From Bacillus albus (lineage in GTDB: Bacteria; Bacillota; Bacilli; Bacillales; Bacillaceae_G), in the NCBI RefSeq assembly GCF_001884185.1, contig NZ_MAOE01000068.1, forward strand, positions 27,910-91,909: a stretch of 64,000 bases of DNA, written 5' to 3'. Shown here one piece after another: positions 34,731 through 43,560 of this stretch. Position numbers and translations under genes: made by a program. The notes under the pieces are model-generated. The model did not search any database. It had not been told where the DNA came from and saw nothing but the letters and a program-made list of their open reading frames with translations. Numbering within the stretch: position 1 is the stretch's first letter; the number at the start of each line of letters is the position of its first letter.

Positions 34731-35378
34731 ATGAGGATTAAAGGGAATTATGTACCGAAAAGGGAAGTTTTATTTTGCTCAAGTTCAATTACAATAGGGG
34801 AGGCACTGGAGCATTTAAATAAAACTGGTTATCGTTGTGTACCGGTTTTAGATGAAAAAAAAGAGAAATATTTAGGGAATGTATACAAAGTAGATATTTT
34901 AGAATATAAAGGTTCGCTGGAAGAGAGCGTCATACAATTATTAAACGATAAAGAAGGTTATGTTAGAGAAGATTCTTCGTTCTTTAAAGTATTTTTTACA
35001 ATAAAAAAATTACCTTATTTATCAGTAGTTGATGAAAAAGGAATCTTTCTTGGAATTTTAACGCATAAAAAAGTTTTCGAGTTATTAGAAGATGCTTGGG
35101 GCGTTCATTCTAGTAAATATTCTGTCATGATTGGGACGCAGGATTATAATGGGGCCATTCAAAAATTATCCACTGTATTAAAAAAATATACAGGTATTCA
35201 AAGTTTAATGACTTTTGATAATGATGCCTTATTAGTTCGAAGAATTATGTTTACATTAGGAGAAGAGTTTAACGACGATGAATTAGAGACGTTATTGAAA
35301 GATTTAGAAGATCACGGATTTAGAGTTGTATATGTGGAAGAGATGAAAAATCCACGTGAAGTTGAAACGATAGAGTAA
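34731..35378 (+). CDS. cbpA: Cyclic-di-AMP-binding protein CbpA (CBS plus ACT domains)
   Basis: A 215-residue cytoplasmic protein: paired CBS motifs (about residues 10-125: YRCVPVLDEKKEKYLGNVY and LPYLSVVDEKGIFLGILT) and an ACT-like C-terminus (about 130-205). This layout and size match CbpA, a c-di-AMP receptor; in other Firmicutes it modulates (p)ppGpp synthesis when c-di-AMP is low. ATAAGGAGG precedes the ATG. The upstream CodY-like boxes suggest nutrient control. A strong terminator follows. Confidence 0.8.
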   Translation: MRIKGNYVPKREVLFCSSSITIGEALEHLNKTGYRCVPVLDEKKEKYLGNVYKVDILEYKGSLEESVIQLLNDKEGYVREDSSFFKVFFTIKKLPYLSVVDEKGIFLGILTHKKVFELLEDAWGVHSSKYSVMIGTQDYNGAIQKLSTVLKKYTGIQSLMTFDNDALLVRRIMFTLGEEFNDDELETLLKDLEDHGFRVVYVEEMKNPREVETIE

Positions 35379-35422
35379 CATGCAAAAGCCATCTAATTAT
35401 GTTGGATGGCTTTTGCATGTTA
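35376..35422. terminator. Strong terminator after cbpA
   Basis: TAACATGCAAAAGCCATC and GGATGGCTTTTGCATGTTA form an 18-bp stem. Confidence 0.8.
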
Positions 35423-35804
35423 CGTGTATAGAATTATTTAAAAATAATGATGAGGTAAAAATTGAGATTGTAACAAAATTTGTGTAAAAGAATAAAAAAA
35501 GTAGATAATTTTGATTTTCAAAAAAATCAATTTGAAAATATGTTTTTATTTTTCAACTAAATATGTTACTATATGTGTGATAAAAACAAAGAGGTCTGAC
35601 AACTATACTCCACGCAATACCACTCTAATGAGTTGAATATTCAAAAAAATCAAAAATTAATAGTTAGAGTAAGAATAAGGGGAATGGAGAAATTATGGAG
35701 AAAGACACTGCTTTGTAAGGGGCATATTTTATCAGCTTGAGCAGAGAGGAGGATGCATAGCATATTGTGAAAATAAAGATAAACAATGAAAAAGTGCTAT
35801 GCAA
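35423..35804 (+). promoter_or_regulatory. brnQ leader region with CodY-like box and tiny ORFs
   Basis: GATTTTCAAAAAAAT at 35513-35527 matches the CodY consensus at 12 of 15, within an A/T-rich run. Downstream lie small open frames: one starting at ATG 35695 with AAGGGGA just before it, and a GTG frame (35767-35808) whose TGA overlaps the brnQ ATG in ATGA. No T-box, riboswitch or other gene was recognised in this 382-base stretch. Confidence 0.4.
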
Positions 35805-37151
35805 ATGAAAAGTATGAAGGGACGTTTAAGGCCAGGTGATACGGTAGCAATTGGTTTAATGTTATTTGCACTATTTTTAGGAGCAGGAAATTTAATTTTC
35901 CCACCAGTTTTAGGGCAACAAGCTGGAGAGAATGTTTGGATTGCTACAATTGGATTCCTAGTAACGGGAGTCGGATTACCCCTATTAGCTGTAACAGCTG
36001 TCGCGTTTGTAGAGGGGGACTTGAAAGCGCTATCTTCTAGAGTTCACCCTTTATTCGCGTTTATTTTCCCATTGATTAGTTATTTAGCAATTGGACCATT
36101 TTTCGCGATTCCGCGTACTGGAGCCGTTTCATTTGAAATGGGTATGAAGCCATTTTTATCAGAGGCACTGGTTTCCGAGTGGTACATGCTATTTCTTTTC
36201 ACTATAATTTTCTTCGGAATAACGTGGTATTTATCATTAAATCCATCTAAATTAGTGGATTGGTTCGGGAAATTTCTTACACCATTGTTAGTATTGATTG
36301 TTGCTGTAATTGTCGGAAAGGCAATTATTGATCCAATTGGAGAACCGGCTGCGCCGCTAGCAGCTTACAAAGAAAATGCTTTCTTTGGTGGATTTATTCA
36401 AGGATATTTAACGATGGATGCAATTAGTGCACTTGTATTTGGAATTGTCGTTGTACAAGTTATTCGCTCTAAAGGAATAAAAGAAAGTAGTCAAATTGCA
36501 AAAATAACAGTAGTATCAGGTATTATTGCAGTACTTGGTTTAACGTTAATTTATTTATCACTTGCTTATCTTGGTTCAACAAGTACATCACTTGGGGTAT
36601 CAGAGAATGGTGGACTTATTTTAACGAATGTTGTAAATGAGTTATATGGAACAAGTGGTAAAATTTTATTAGGGCTCGTTATTATCCTTGCTTGTTTAAC
36701 AACTTCGGTTGGATTAACATCAGCTTGTGCGGGCTTCTTTACAAATTTATTCCCTAAACTTTCGCATAAAGCGATTGTAACAATGGTTTGTGTGTTTAGT
36801 TTAATTGTATCTAACCTAGGTTTAACACAATTAATCGCAGTTACATTACCAGTGTTAATGATCATTTATCCAGTTGCAATCGTATTAATCGTACTTTCTT
36901 ACTTCCATAAATGGATTGGAAAGCGTAATACCATTTATATTGGAGCTATTTTAGGTGCATTGTTAATTAGTTTCTTTAACGGTTTAGAAAGTGCAAATAT
37001 TAAAATTGACGCGATTTCTAACGTACTACAAATGTTACCATTATATAAAGAAGGAATAGGATGGTTAATCCCATCATGTATTGGCGGGATTCTCGGTTTC
37101 TTCTTCTATAAATCAAATGAATCAAGTGAATTGCAAAAGAAAGGTGCTTAG
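35805..37151 (+). CDS. brnQ: Branched-chain amino acid:cation symporter BrnQ
   Basis: A 448-residue polytopic protein with about 12 helices. Typical of BrnQ: LRPGDTVAIGLMLFALFLGAGNLIFPPVLGQ near the N-terminus, FAIPRTGAVSFEMGM, and VGLTSACAGFF. It imports leucine, isoleucine and valine. The start is ATG 35805, overlapping a tiny upstream frame; an ATG six bases earlier is in frame and equally possible. No good Shine-Dalgarno sequence precedes either, so coupling to the upstream GTG frame is likely. Its terminator overlaps the stop codon. Confidence 0.88.
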   Translation: MKSMKGRLRPGDTVAIGLMLFALFLGAGNLIFPPVLGQQAGENVWIATIGFLVTGVGLPLLAVTAVAFVEGDLKALSSRVHPLFAFIFPLISYLAIGPFFAIPRTGAVSFEMGMKPFLSEALVSEWYMLFLFTIIFFGITWYLSLNPSKLVDWFGKFLTPLLVLIVAVIVGKAIIDPIGEPAAPLAAYKENAFFGGFIQGYLTMDAISALVFGIVVVQVIRSKGIKESSQIAKITVVSGIIAVLGLTLIYLSLAYLGSTSTSLGVSENGGLILTNVVNELYGTSGKILLGLVIILACLTTSVGLTSACAGFFTNLFPKLSHKAIVTMVCVFSLIVSNLGLTQLIAVTLPVLMIIYPVAIVLIVLSYFHKWIGKRNTIYIGAILGALLISFFNGLESANIKIDAISNVLQMLPLYKEGIGWLIPSCIGGILGFFFYKSNESSELQKKGA

Positions 37152-37166
37152 GCGCCTTTCTTTTTT
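37140..37166 (+). terminator. Terminator after brnQ
   Basis: AAAGGTGC and GCGCCTTT stem around the stop codon, then Ts. Confidence 0.7.
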
Positions 37167-37217
37167 AAAAGGGAATTTTTTTGTTTTGTCTAAGTAATAA
37201 TTGGGGGGAATGAAAAA

Positions 37218-37547
37218 ATGGCTAATTTTGAAGATTTTTTAAATTTGGATGTAAGAATTGGAACGGTAACACGTGCAGAGGAATTCAAGGAAGCGAGAGT
37301 TCCAGCGATTAAACTAGAAATTGATTTTGGAGAGCTTGGAAGTAAGCAGTCAAGTGCTCAAATTACAAAAAGATACAATCCAGAAGATTTAGTTGGACAA
37401 CAAATCGTTGCTGTTGTGAATTTTCCGCCAAAACGTGTAGCTGGTTTTAAATCAGAAGTACTTGTGCTTGGCGGAGTACCTGAAGCGGGTGATGTAGTAT
37501 TGCTTCAGCCTAATATGGAATTACCAAATGGAACAAAAATTAGTTAA
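37218..37547 (+). CDS. csaA: Chaperone CsaA (tRNA-binding domain protein)
   Basis: A 109-residue OB-fold protein of the tRNA-binding domain type: FLNLDVRIGTVTRAEEFKEA, QITKRYNPEDLVGQQIVAVVNFPPKRVAGFKSEVLVLG and a typical end LPNGTKIS. In B. subtilis CsaA acts as a chaperone that helps protein export. GGGGGGAAT precedes the ATG; the DUF1572 gene follows 18 bases downstream. Confidence 0.92.
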   Translation: MANFEDFLNLDVRIGTVTRAEEFKEARVPAIKLEIDFGELGSKQSSAQITKRYNPEDLVGQQIVAVVNFPPKRVAGFKSEVLVLGGVPEAGDVVLLQPNMELPNGTKIS

Positions 37548-37565
37548 TGTAAAGGCAGGGGTAAC

Positions 37566-38093
37566 ATGGATATCGGACGAGAATATTTACAATGTGCCAT
37601 TTCGAATTTTGAAGCAACAAAGAAACAAGGGGAACGGGTGCTGTCACAATTATCATATGAACAGTTTGAATGGTCTTCTCATGAAGAAACAAATAGCATA
37701 GCAATTATAATTAAGCATTTGCACGGTAATATGCGTTCTAGATGGACGGATTTTTTAACATCTGATGGTGAAAAAGTAGATCGTAACCGAGATGCTGAAT
37801 TTGAAGGTGGTTATTCTTCTAAGGAAGAGGTTCTCATAGCGTGGCATGAAGGATGGGAATATGTTTTTAAAACGATGAATATGCTAACGCCGGAACATTT
37901 ATTACAGACGGTATATATTCGCGGTGAAGCGCAAACTGTTATGCAAGCAATTGAAAGACAAATTTCTCATTATGCTTTGCACATAGGCCAAATGATTTAT
38001 ATCGGTAAAATGTTAAAAGAAAATGATTGGGAATGTTTAAGTATTCCTAGAGGGAAGTCTAACTTTCATTTAGAGAAAAAACGTTCAACATAA
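37566..38093 (+). CDS. DUF1572 (DinB-superfamily) protein
   Basis: A 175-residue helical protein with a DinB-like four-helix fold and the pattern IAIIIKHLHGNMRSRWTDFLTSDGEK, FKTMNMLTPEHL and RQISHYALHIGQMIYIGKM. The histidines (HLHGN, SHYALH) fit the metal-binding site of the superfamily. Members are thought to be thiol-dependent transferases; the substrate is unknown. Cotranscribed with csaA; its end overlaps the convergent gene by 28 bases. Confidence 0.82.
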   Translation: MDIGREYLQCAISNFEATKKQGERVLSQLSYEQFEWSSHEETNSIAIIIKHLHGNMRSRWTDFLTSDGEKVDRNRDAEFEGGYSSKEEVLIAWHEGWEYVFKTMNMLTPEHLLQTVYIRGEAQTVMQAIERQISHYALHIGQMIYIGKMLKENDWECLSIPRGKSNFHLEKKRST

Positions 38094-38386
38094 TAATATG
38101 AAAGAAACCGATATAAAATTGGAAGTAAGAAAATAAGCCAAATGATAGATGGCTCTGCAGTCATAAGAATGCTACCAACAATCAGCCCATATATAATAAG
38201 AAAGAAATTAATAAGTGTATTCACAGGGATAAATCGTGAGATGAAAACTTGCTGTCGTTTAAAACAATCACTATGAAATACATAAAAGCGGAAGTACCAT
38301 GTGGTAGTAATAAGATCTTTCTTTCGCGTAATTCTTTTTTTGCAGTTATGACAGATGAACGGTGGTCGCATTTCATTACGCTCCAT
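38066..38386 (-). CDS. Small membrane protein with N-terminal Cys motif
   Basis: A 106-residue protein with a half zinc-ribbon (CHNCKKRITRKKDLITTTWYFRFYVFHSDC) followed by two to three membrane helices. It overlaps the end of the 38376-38672 gene, with which it is coupled, and converges on DUF1572. An inner ATG (MRPPF) is also possible as the start. No family recognised. Confidence 0.6.
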   Translation of the reverse strand: MERNEMRPPFICHNCKKRITRKKDLITTTWYFRFYVFHSDCFKRQQVFISRFIPVNTLINFFLIIYGLIVGSILMTAEPSIIWLIFLLPILYRFLSYYYVERFFSK

Positions 38387-38672
38387 TTTTCATATTTGTA
38401 ATTATGTAAGACAAAAGTAAGTATAAAGTGTATATCCCTATATATGCTCCTGAAGTAAGAAAAAATGGATTTAATAAAATTCCATGAATGCTTGTCATAA
38501 AAACTAAATCTTGCATTAAAACATCATATATATGAATAGAAATAATTGTACCGAGTACATAAAGTGTTAAGTACGCTGAAATATGTAACACAACGCGGGC
38601 TGTAGGATGCTTAGCGAGCCAATAAAAAATAAATGATAGTACAATGGGTAATGTTCCTATTAGTAGCTTCAA
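38376..38672 (-). CDS. Small integral membrane protein
   Basis: A 98-residue protein with three membrane helices (about residues 1-20, 28-50 and 65-90). AGGTGAAAT precedes the ATG. It is divergent from spoIIP and coupled to the following small Cys-motif membrane protein. Function unknown. Confidence 0.6.
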   Translation of the reverse strand: MKLLIGTLPIVLSFIFYWLAKHPTARVVLHISAYLTLYVLGTIISIHIYDVLMQDLVFMTSIHGILLNPFFLTSGAYIGIYTLYLLLSYIITNMKNGA

Positions 38673-38760
38673 TTCATTTCACCTCATTAACAATATAGCC
38701 GGAATTTAGACGGTCTATTCTCTAGAGCTTGTACATAACTTGAAATAGAGAGGTGATAGT

Positions 38761-39915
38761 ATGAATCGAGGCTTTTTTTATGTGAAATTCACGAGTGTAC
38801 GTAAGTTAGTATTATTTATTATTGCTACAGTACTAGCGACTTTTTTTCTTATTAGTATGATGGTAACCTCTATGAAAGAGACAAAGTCAACGTATTTATA
38901 TAATTGGTTAAATGAGTTATCAATGAATGGTTACATGTACGTTCTTGGGAAAGAGAATCATTATTTTACACAGGAATATCGAAATTTAAATCAAGATTTT
39001 TCAATCTCTTCGTTTCTCTTTTCTATGGCTACGAATATTCGTTTTAACGATGTACGCAGTTTTGTCGGCAAAGAGTTACCTGGTTTCGGTAAGTACGATA
39101 CAGAAATTGTTATTGCGGGTGAAGGAACAAATTATTCTAACTTGCCTATAGAGTCGAGCGTTCCACTTGAAGAAGTAGTAAAAGAACGGACTGGAGAAGG
39201 TGGACAGGCTCAAAAGCAGGATACGAATAAAGAGAAAAAGCAACCGGCTCAAACGACAGGGAAACGACAAGTTGCATTTATTTATCATTCGCATAGCTGG
39301 GAATCTTATTTGCCGTTATTGAATTTAACAAATGATCCAAATCCGAATAAAGCGACAAGTTCCGTAACGAATATTTCAATAGTCGGCGACCGATTTCGTG
39401 AACAATTAGCAAGTGAAGGGATTGGAGCTACTAACGACAAGACTGATGTCGGTCAAAAGTTGATTAGTAAAGGATTAAATAGTAATAGTTCTTATAAAAT
39501 GTCACGAGAAATTGTACAAGAAGCAATGACTGGCAATAAAGAACTGCAATACTTCTTTGACTTACATCGTGATAGTGCTCGGAAAAATGTAACGACAAAA
39601 ACAATTGGAGATAAATCATATGCAAAGCTTGCTTTCGTAATAGGAAAAGGAAATAAAAACTATGAAAAGAATTTACAATTAGCAACGGCATTACACGAGA
39701 CAATTAATAAGAAATATCCAGGAGTTAGTCGTGGTGTCATTCAAAAAGGGTTCCAAACAGGCAATGGAGTCTATAATCAAGATTTGTCAGGGCAAGCAAT
39801 ATTAATTGAAGTTGGTGGTGTAGATAATACAGAGGAAGAACTAAATCGATCGATTGATGCACTTGCTAAAGCGTTTGGTGAATATTTCTGGCAGGCCGAA
39901 AAGGTGAATGGGTAA
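38761..39915 (+). CDS. spoIIP: Stage II sporulation protein P
   Basis: A 384-residue sporulation amidase with an N-terminal membrane anchor (residues 14-36) and a C-terminal amidase/endopeptidase domain: VAFIYHSHSWESYLPLL (His ligands), YFFDLHRDSARKNVTTK and AILIEVGGVDNTEEELNRSIDALA (catalytic Glu). It cleaves septal peptidoglycan during engulfment together with SpoIID and SpoIIM. AGAGAGGTGATAG precedes the ATG. It stands alone, as in other Bacillus, with a strong terminator. Confidence 0.9.
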   Translation: MNRGFFYVKFTSVRKLVLFIIATVLATFFLISMMVTSMKETKSTYLYNWLNELSMNGYMYVLGKENHYFTQEYRNLNQDFSISSFLFSMATNIRFNDVRSFVGKELPGFGKYDTEIVIAGEGTNYSNLPIESSVPLEEVVKERTGEGGQAQKQDTNKEKKQPAQTTGKRQVAFIYHSHSWESYLPLLNLTNDPNPNKATSSVTNISIVGDRFREQLASEGIGATNDKTDVGQKLISKGLNSNSSYKMSREIVQEAMTGNKELQYFFDLHRDSARKNVTTKTIGDKSYAKLAFVIGKGNKNYEKNLQLATALHETINKKYPGVSRGVIQKGFQTGNGVYNQDLSGQAILIEVGGVDNTEEELNRSIDALAKAFGEYFWQAEKVNG

Positions 39916-39944
39916 AGTAAAACAAAAATGAGTGGGAGAGTCTG

Positions 39945-39976
39945 AAAAAACGTAAGTATAGTGCTTACGTTTTTTT
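39945..39976 (+). terminator. Terminator after spoIIP
   Basis: AAAAAACGTAAG pairs with CTTACGTTTTTT. Confidence 0.8.
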
Positions 39977-40139
39977 GTAATTGATGAGACGTCACAGAAA
40001 AGACATAATTTATCGATGTTATAGTAATATCGAAATTTGTCAAATTATACTGGGGGATTTACAAAGGGATTTTCGAGAAAGTAGAGAAAATCTTTTTACA
40101 AGGAAAACTTTTTATTCTAAAACTGGTAGGGTGATTGAA

Positions 40140-40637
40140 GTGATTAGGGAGATCAAAATAGAAGATGCAGCACCATTTTTGCAATTAAGTAAGCAACTAG
40201 ACGAAGAAACGAAATTTATGTTATACGAACCAGGAGAAAGAAAATTTACAGCCGAGCAACAAGAAAAAATGATTCATCGCTTTATAGAAAATAAGTATGC
40301 AACGATATTGGTAGCAGTTGAAGAAGAGAGGATAGTAGGGTTTATCTTAGTGAATGGAAATCATATTCAAAGAAAGAGACATGTAGCAAGTATTGTAATT
40401 GGTATTTTGCAAGAGTATAGCGGACGAGGTATTGGCACGAGATTGTTTAAAGAGGCTGAGAAGTGGGCAAGATTACATGATGTATGGCGTTTAGAATTAA
40501 CGGTAATGGCCCACAATACAAGAGCTCAGGCACTATATAAAAAAGCTGGATTTGAGAAAGAAGGTGTCAAAAGAGCTTCTCTTATTATCGATGGAGAGAA
40601 TATCGATGAGTATGAAATGGCCAAATTATTAAAATAA
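40140..40637 (+). CDS. GNAT-family N-acetyltransferase
   Basis: A 165-residue acetyltransferase with the acetyl-CoA loop (VIGILQEYSGRGIGTRLFKEAEKW: Q/R-x-x-G-x-G/A pattern) and the C-terminal ELTVMAHNTRAQALYKKAGFEKEG. A GTG at 40140 is chosen because AGGGTGATT lies before it. The frame is open to 39981, but those 53 codons do not look like the family. The substrate is unknown. Confidence 0.8.
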   Translation: MIREIKIEDAAPFLQLSKQLDEETKFMLYEPGERKFTAEQQEKMIHRFIENKYATILVAVEEERIVGFILVNGNHIQRKRHVASIVIGILQEYSGRGIGTRLFKEAEKWARLHDVWRLELTVMAHNTRAQALYKKAGFEKEGVKRASLIIDGENIDEYEMAKLLK

Positions 40638-40648
40638 GAGGTCGTTAT

Positions 40649-41389
40649 ATGAAAAAAAGATGGACACTACTTGGTATCGTAGCGATGGTACTTATTGTTG
40701 GAGTAGCAGGAATCAATTATAAAATGTATAAGGATAAGCAGGCGCGCGAGGTAAATGTAAATAATATATTTCCGAAAGCAAAAGAAACGATTGCGAATAT
40801 GGATGGTGATATTGCAGTAATTAGTAATCCGAATTCGATGCTTGTCCTTGTGAATAAAAGTAGGCGTTTGCCAGATGGGTACAGACCGCTAGATTTAGTT
40901 ATTCCGAAAGTGCGCTACTCAAGTGAAGGTGATCAAGAAAAGAAAAAAATGAGGAAAGAAGCAGCAGGAGCGCTAGAGGAAATGTTTCAGCAAGCTGATA
41001 AGGAGCGCATTTTCTTATTTGCAGTCTCTGGATTTAGATCTTTTGATCGACAAAAAGCATTAAATACGATGTATAAAAAACAAGATGGAGAAGCAAAAAC
41101 AGCGATGTCTAGTGCAGTTCCTGGAACGAGTGAACATCAAACAGGGCTTGCTATGGATATTACATCTCAATCTGCTAAGTTTCAGTTAGAGACCGTTTTT
41201 GGTGAAACGAAAGAAGGGCAGTGGCTTTCTGAAAATGCCCATAAATTTGGTTTTGTTATTCGATATACAAAAGAGAAAGAATCTCTTACGGGCTATCGAT
41301 TTGAACCATGGCACGTGAGGTATGTGGGAAATCCACAAGCTACATATTTATATGAAAATCAACTGACGCTTGAAGAGGTAACGCAATGA
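40649..41389 (+). CDS. D-alanyl-D-alanine carboxypeptidase, VanY/M15 family
   Basis: A 246-residue exported membrane-anchored enzyme: N-terminal helix (residues 5-22), conserved LPDGYRPLDLV, AVSGFRSFDRQKALNTMYKK, the zinc-binding SAVPGTSEHQTGLAMDI (His and Asp ligands) and FEPWHVRYVG (catalytic Glu and third His ligand). It trims D-Ala from peptidoglycan stem peptides. AAGAGG precedes the ATG. Confidence 0.88.
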   Translation: MKKRWTLLGIVAMVLIVGVAGINYKMYKDKQAREVNVNNIFPKAKETIANMDGDIAVISNPNSMLVLVNKSRRLPDGYRPLDLVIPKVRYSSEGDQEKKKMRKEAAGALEEMFQQADKERIFLFAVSGFRSFDRQKALNTMYKKQDGEAKTAMSSAVPGTSEHQTGLAMDITSQSAKFQLETVFGETKEGQWLSENAHKFGFVIRYTKEKESLTGYRFEPWHVRYVGNPQATYLYENQLTLEEVTQ

Positions 41390-41418
41390 ACAATTGAGGG
41401 GAGAGAAGGATTATGACG

Positions 41419-41859
41419 ATGTTATATAAGAAAAAAGTACACGCATATGTGACAAGAGAAAAAGAGGGAGTTATGCAATTACTTGTTTTTAAACATCGTG
41501 ATATACCTGAAGCTGGTATACAAATACCAGGGGGGACGGTTGACGAAGGAGAAACGTTAGAAGTAGCGATTTTACGTGAAGTTCAAGAAGAGTCTGGATT
41601 ACGTCATTTATGTATAGAGCGTTTTCTAGCAGATTATATTATACATGTGAAGGACAAACAGGAATATGAAAAACGTCACTTTTTTCACGTAACATTACTA
41701 ACAGATGTAAAGGATACGTGGGAACATATTGTAAGTGCCGGTGAGGAAGATGAAGGTTTAGTATTTTGCTACGAATGGATTGATATTGCAAAATGTCCTG
41801 AATTAGCCGGGAAACAAGGGGAGTTTTTACATCTGTTAGAAGAAGTATACGTGCAGTAA
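41419..41859 (+). CDS. NUDIX hydrolase
   Basis: A 146-residue protein with the NUDIX box GGTVDEGETLEVAILREVQEESGLR (about residues 38-62), complete with REVQEE. GAGAAGGA lies 8 bases before the ATG at 41419. An ATG six bases upstream is also in frame. Substrate not predictable. Confidence 0.85.
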   Translation: MLYKKKVHAYVTREKEGVMQLLVFKHRDIPEAGIQIPGGTVDEGETLEVAILREVQEESGLRHLCIERFLADYIIHVKDKQEYEKRHFFHVTLLTDVKDTWEHIVSAGEEDEGLVFCYEWIDIAKCPELAGKQGEFLHLLEEVYVQ

Positions 41860-41866
41860 TAATTGG

Positions 41867-41902
41867 GTCTGAAGCGAAGGTGAACTCGTTTCAGACTTTT
41901 TT
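41867..41902 (+). terminator. Terminator after the NUDIX gene
   Basis: TCTGAA-CGA and TCG-TTCAGA form a bulged stem, followed by a T-run. Confidence 0.72.
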
Positions 41903-42044
41903 TATTTTTCAGGAAATAAAAGGTTTTTACACTGGTAAATTGAATTCTTTTAAAGGGATTGTAGTTGTATATGCGAGGAGCGGAGAAAATGAAAACGAAT
42001 AGGTACATGTAATCAATAAAAGGCTTTATAGAAGGAGAATGACG

Positions 42045-43520
42045 ATGGAGATTCAATTTAATGCACAATTAAAAAAAGAATTAACAATTCATGATATACA
42101 AGCAGCAATGGAAGCTGGGCAATTATCTTCAAAAGAATTAGTTATGTATTATCTTCATAGAATCGCAAAGTATGATCAAGATGGACCAAAAATTAATTCT
42201 ATTTTAGAAATCAATCCAGACGCTATTTTTATTGCAGAAGCGTTAGATTATGAAAGAAAGATAAAAGGTATAAGAAGTCCATTGCATGGTATACCTGTGT
42301 TACTTAAAGATAATATTGAGACGAAGGATTCCATGCATACAAGCGCAGGCACGATTGCTCTAGAACAAAATATTAGTAGTGAAGATGCATTTCTTGTGAC
42401 GAAACTGCGAGAAGCAGGAGCAGTCATAATAGGAAAGACAAATATGACAGAATTAGCAAATGCAATGTCGTTTGAAATGTGGGCTGGATATAGTGCAAGA
42501 GGTGGACAAACAATAAACCCTTACGGTACAGGTGAGGATGACATGTTTGTTGGTGGCTCAAGTACAGGATCTGCTATAGCAGTTGCCGCTAACTTTACAG
42601 TAGTATCTGTTGGAACGGAAACGGATGCTTCTATATTAAGTCCAGCTGTTCAAAACTCTGTAGTCGGTATTAAACCGACTGTCGGTTTAATTAGTCGTAG
42701 AGGCATTATTCCGTTCACGTATTCGCAAGATACAGCGGGGCCATTTGCTAGAACAGTAGCAGATGCAGCTATTTTGCTAGGGAGTTTAACTGGAGTAGAT
42801 GAGAAAGATGTAGCTACTCATACAAGTGAAGGGATAGCAGAACGTGATTTTACAAAATATCTTAATGTTAACGGTTTACATGGAGCAAAGATTGGAGTAT
42901 ATAGTAATGCACCAAAAGATTATTATGAAACTGGTGAGTATGCTGAAAAATTGTTTAAGGAAACGATTGAAGTATTGCGTAGTGAGGGAGCAACAGTAGT
43001 AGAAAATATTGATATTCCGTCTTTTCATAGAGAATGGAGCTGGGGAGTATCGCTTTATGAACTAAAGCATAGTTTAGATAACTATCTTTCTAAATTACCT
43101 TCTACTATGCCAGTACATTCTATTTCAGAGTTAATGGCGTTTAATGAAAACATAGCTGAACGAGCTTTGAAATATGGACAAACTAAGTTGGAGAGAAGAA
43201 AAGATTTTCCTAATACGTTAAGGACTCCAGAATATTTAAATGCACGATTAGAAGATATATATTTTTCACAAGAACAAGGTATTGATTTTGCATTGGAAAA
43301 ATATAATCTTGATGCAATTCTATTCCCTTCTTATATCGGATCCACTATATGTGCGAAAGCAGGTTATCCATCTATAGCGATACCAGCGGGATATATGGAT
43401 AACGGGAGACCATTTGGAGTTACGCTTGCAAGCACTGCTTTTTCGGAGGGGACTTTAATTAAACTCGCATACGCTTTTGAACAAGCGACAAAGCATCGGA
43501 AATCTCCTAACTTATCATAA
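42045..43520 (+). CDS. Amidase-signature family protein
   Basis: A 491-residue amidase with the Ser-cisSer-Lys triad: Lys in GIPVLLKDNIETKD, the glycine/serine-rich GGSSTGSAIAVAANF and SVGTETDASILSPAVQNSVVGIKPT. It resembles GatA-type amidases but no gatB/gatC partner is beside it, so a stand-alone amide hydrolase is more likely. GAAGGAGA precedes ATG 42045; an ATG six bases earlier is too close to it. Substrate unknown. Confidence 0.85.
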   Translation: MEIQFNAQLKKELTIHDIQAAMEAGQLSSKELVMYYLHRIAKYDQDGPKINSILEINPDAIFIAEALDYERKIKGIRSPLHGIPVLLKDNIETKDSMHTSAGTIALEQNISSEDAFLVTKLREAGAVIIGKTNMTELANAMSFEMWAGYSARGGQTINPYGTGEDDMFVGGSSTGSAIAVAANFTVVSVGTETDASILSPAVQNSVVGIKPTVGLISRRGIIPFTYSQDTAGPFARTVADAAILLGSLTGVDEKDVATHTSEGIAERDFTKYLNVNGLHGAKIGVYSNAPKDYYETGEYAEKLFKETIEVLRSEGATVVENIDIPSFHREWSWGVSLYELKHSLDNYLSKLPSTMPVHSISELMAFNENIAERALKYGQTKLERRKDFPNTLRTPEYLNARLEDIYFSQEQGIDFALEKYNLDAILFPSYIGSTICAKAGYPSIAIPAGYMDNGRPFGVTLASTAFSEGTLIKLAYAFEQATKHRKSPNLS

Positions 43521-43524
43521 ATAA

Positions 43525-43560
43525 AATAAATAGGGCAGGAAATCCTGTCCTATTTATTTT
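43525..43560. terminator. Bidirectional terminator
   Basis: AAATAAATAGGGCAGGA and TCCTGTCCTATTTATTT form a long stem between the amidase gene and the convergent MFS gene; it includes the MFS stop codon. Confidence 0.8.

Noticed and set aside
35423-35804. Possible T-box before brnQ
   Set aside because: No AGGGTGGNACCGCG-type antiterminator sequence and no terminator before the gene.
41989-42012. Seven-codon frame MKTNRYM with a strong GAGGAG site
   Set aside because: Too short to judge and far from regulatory structure; most likely chance.
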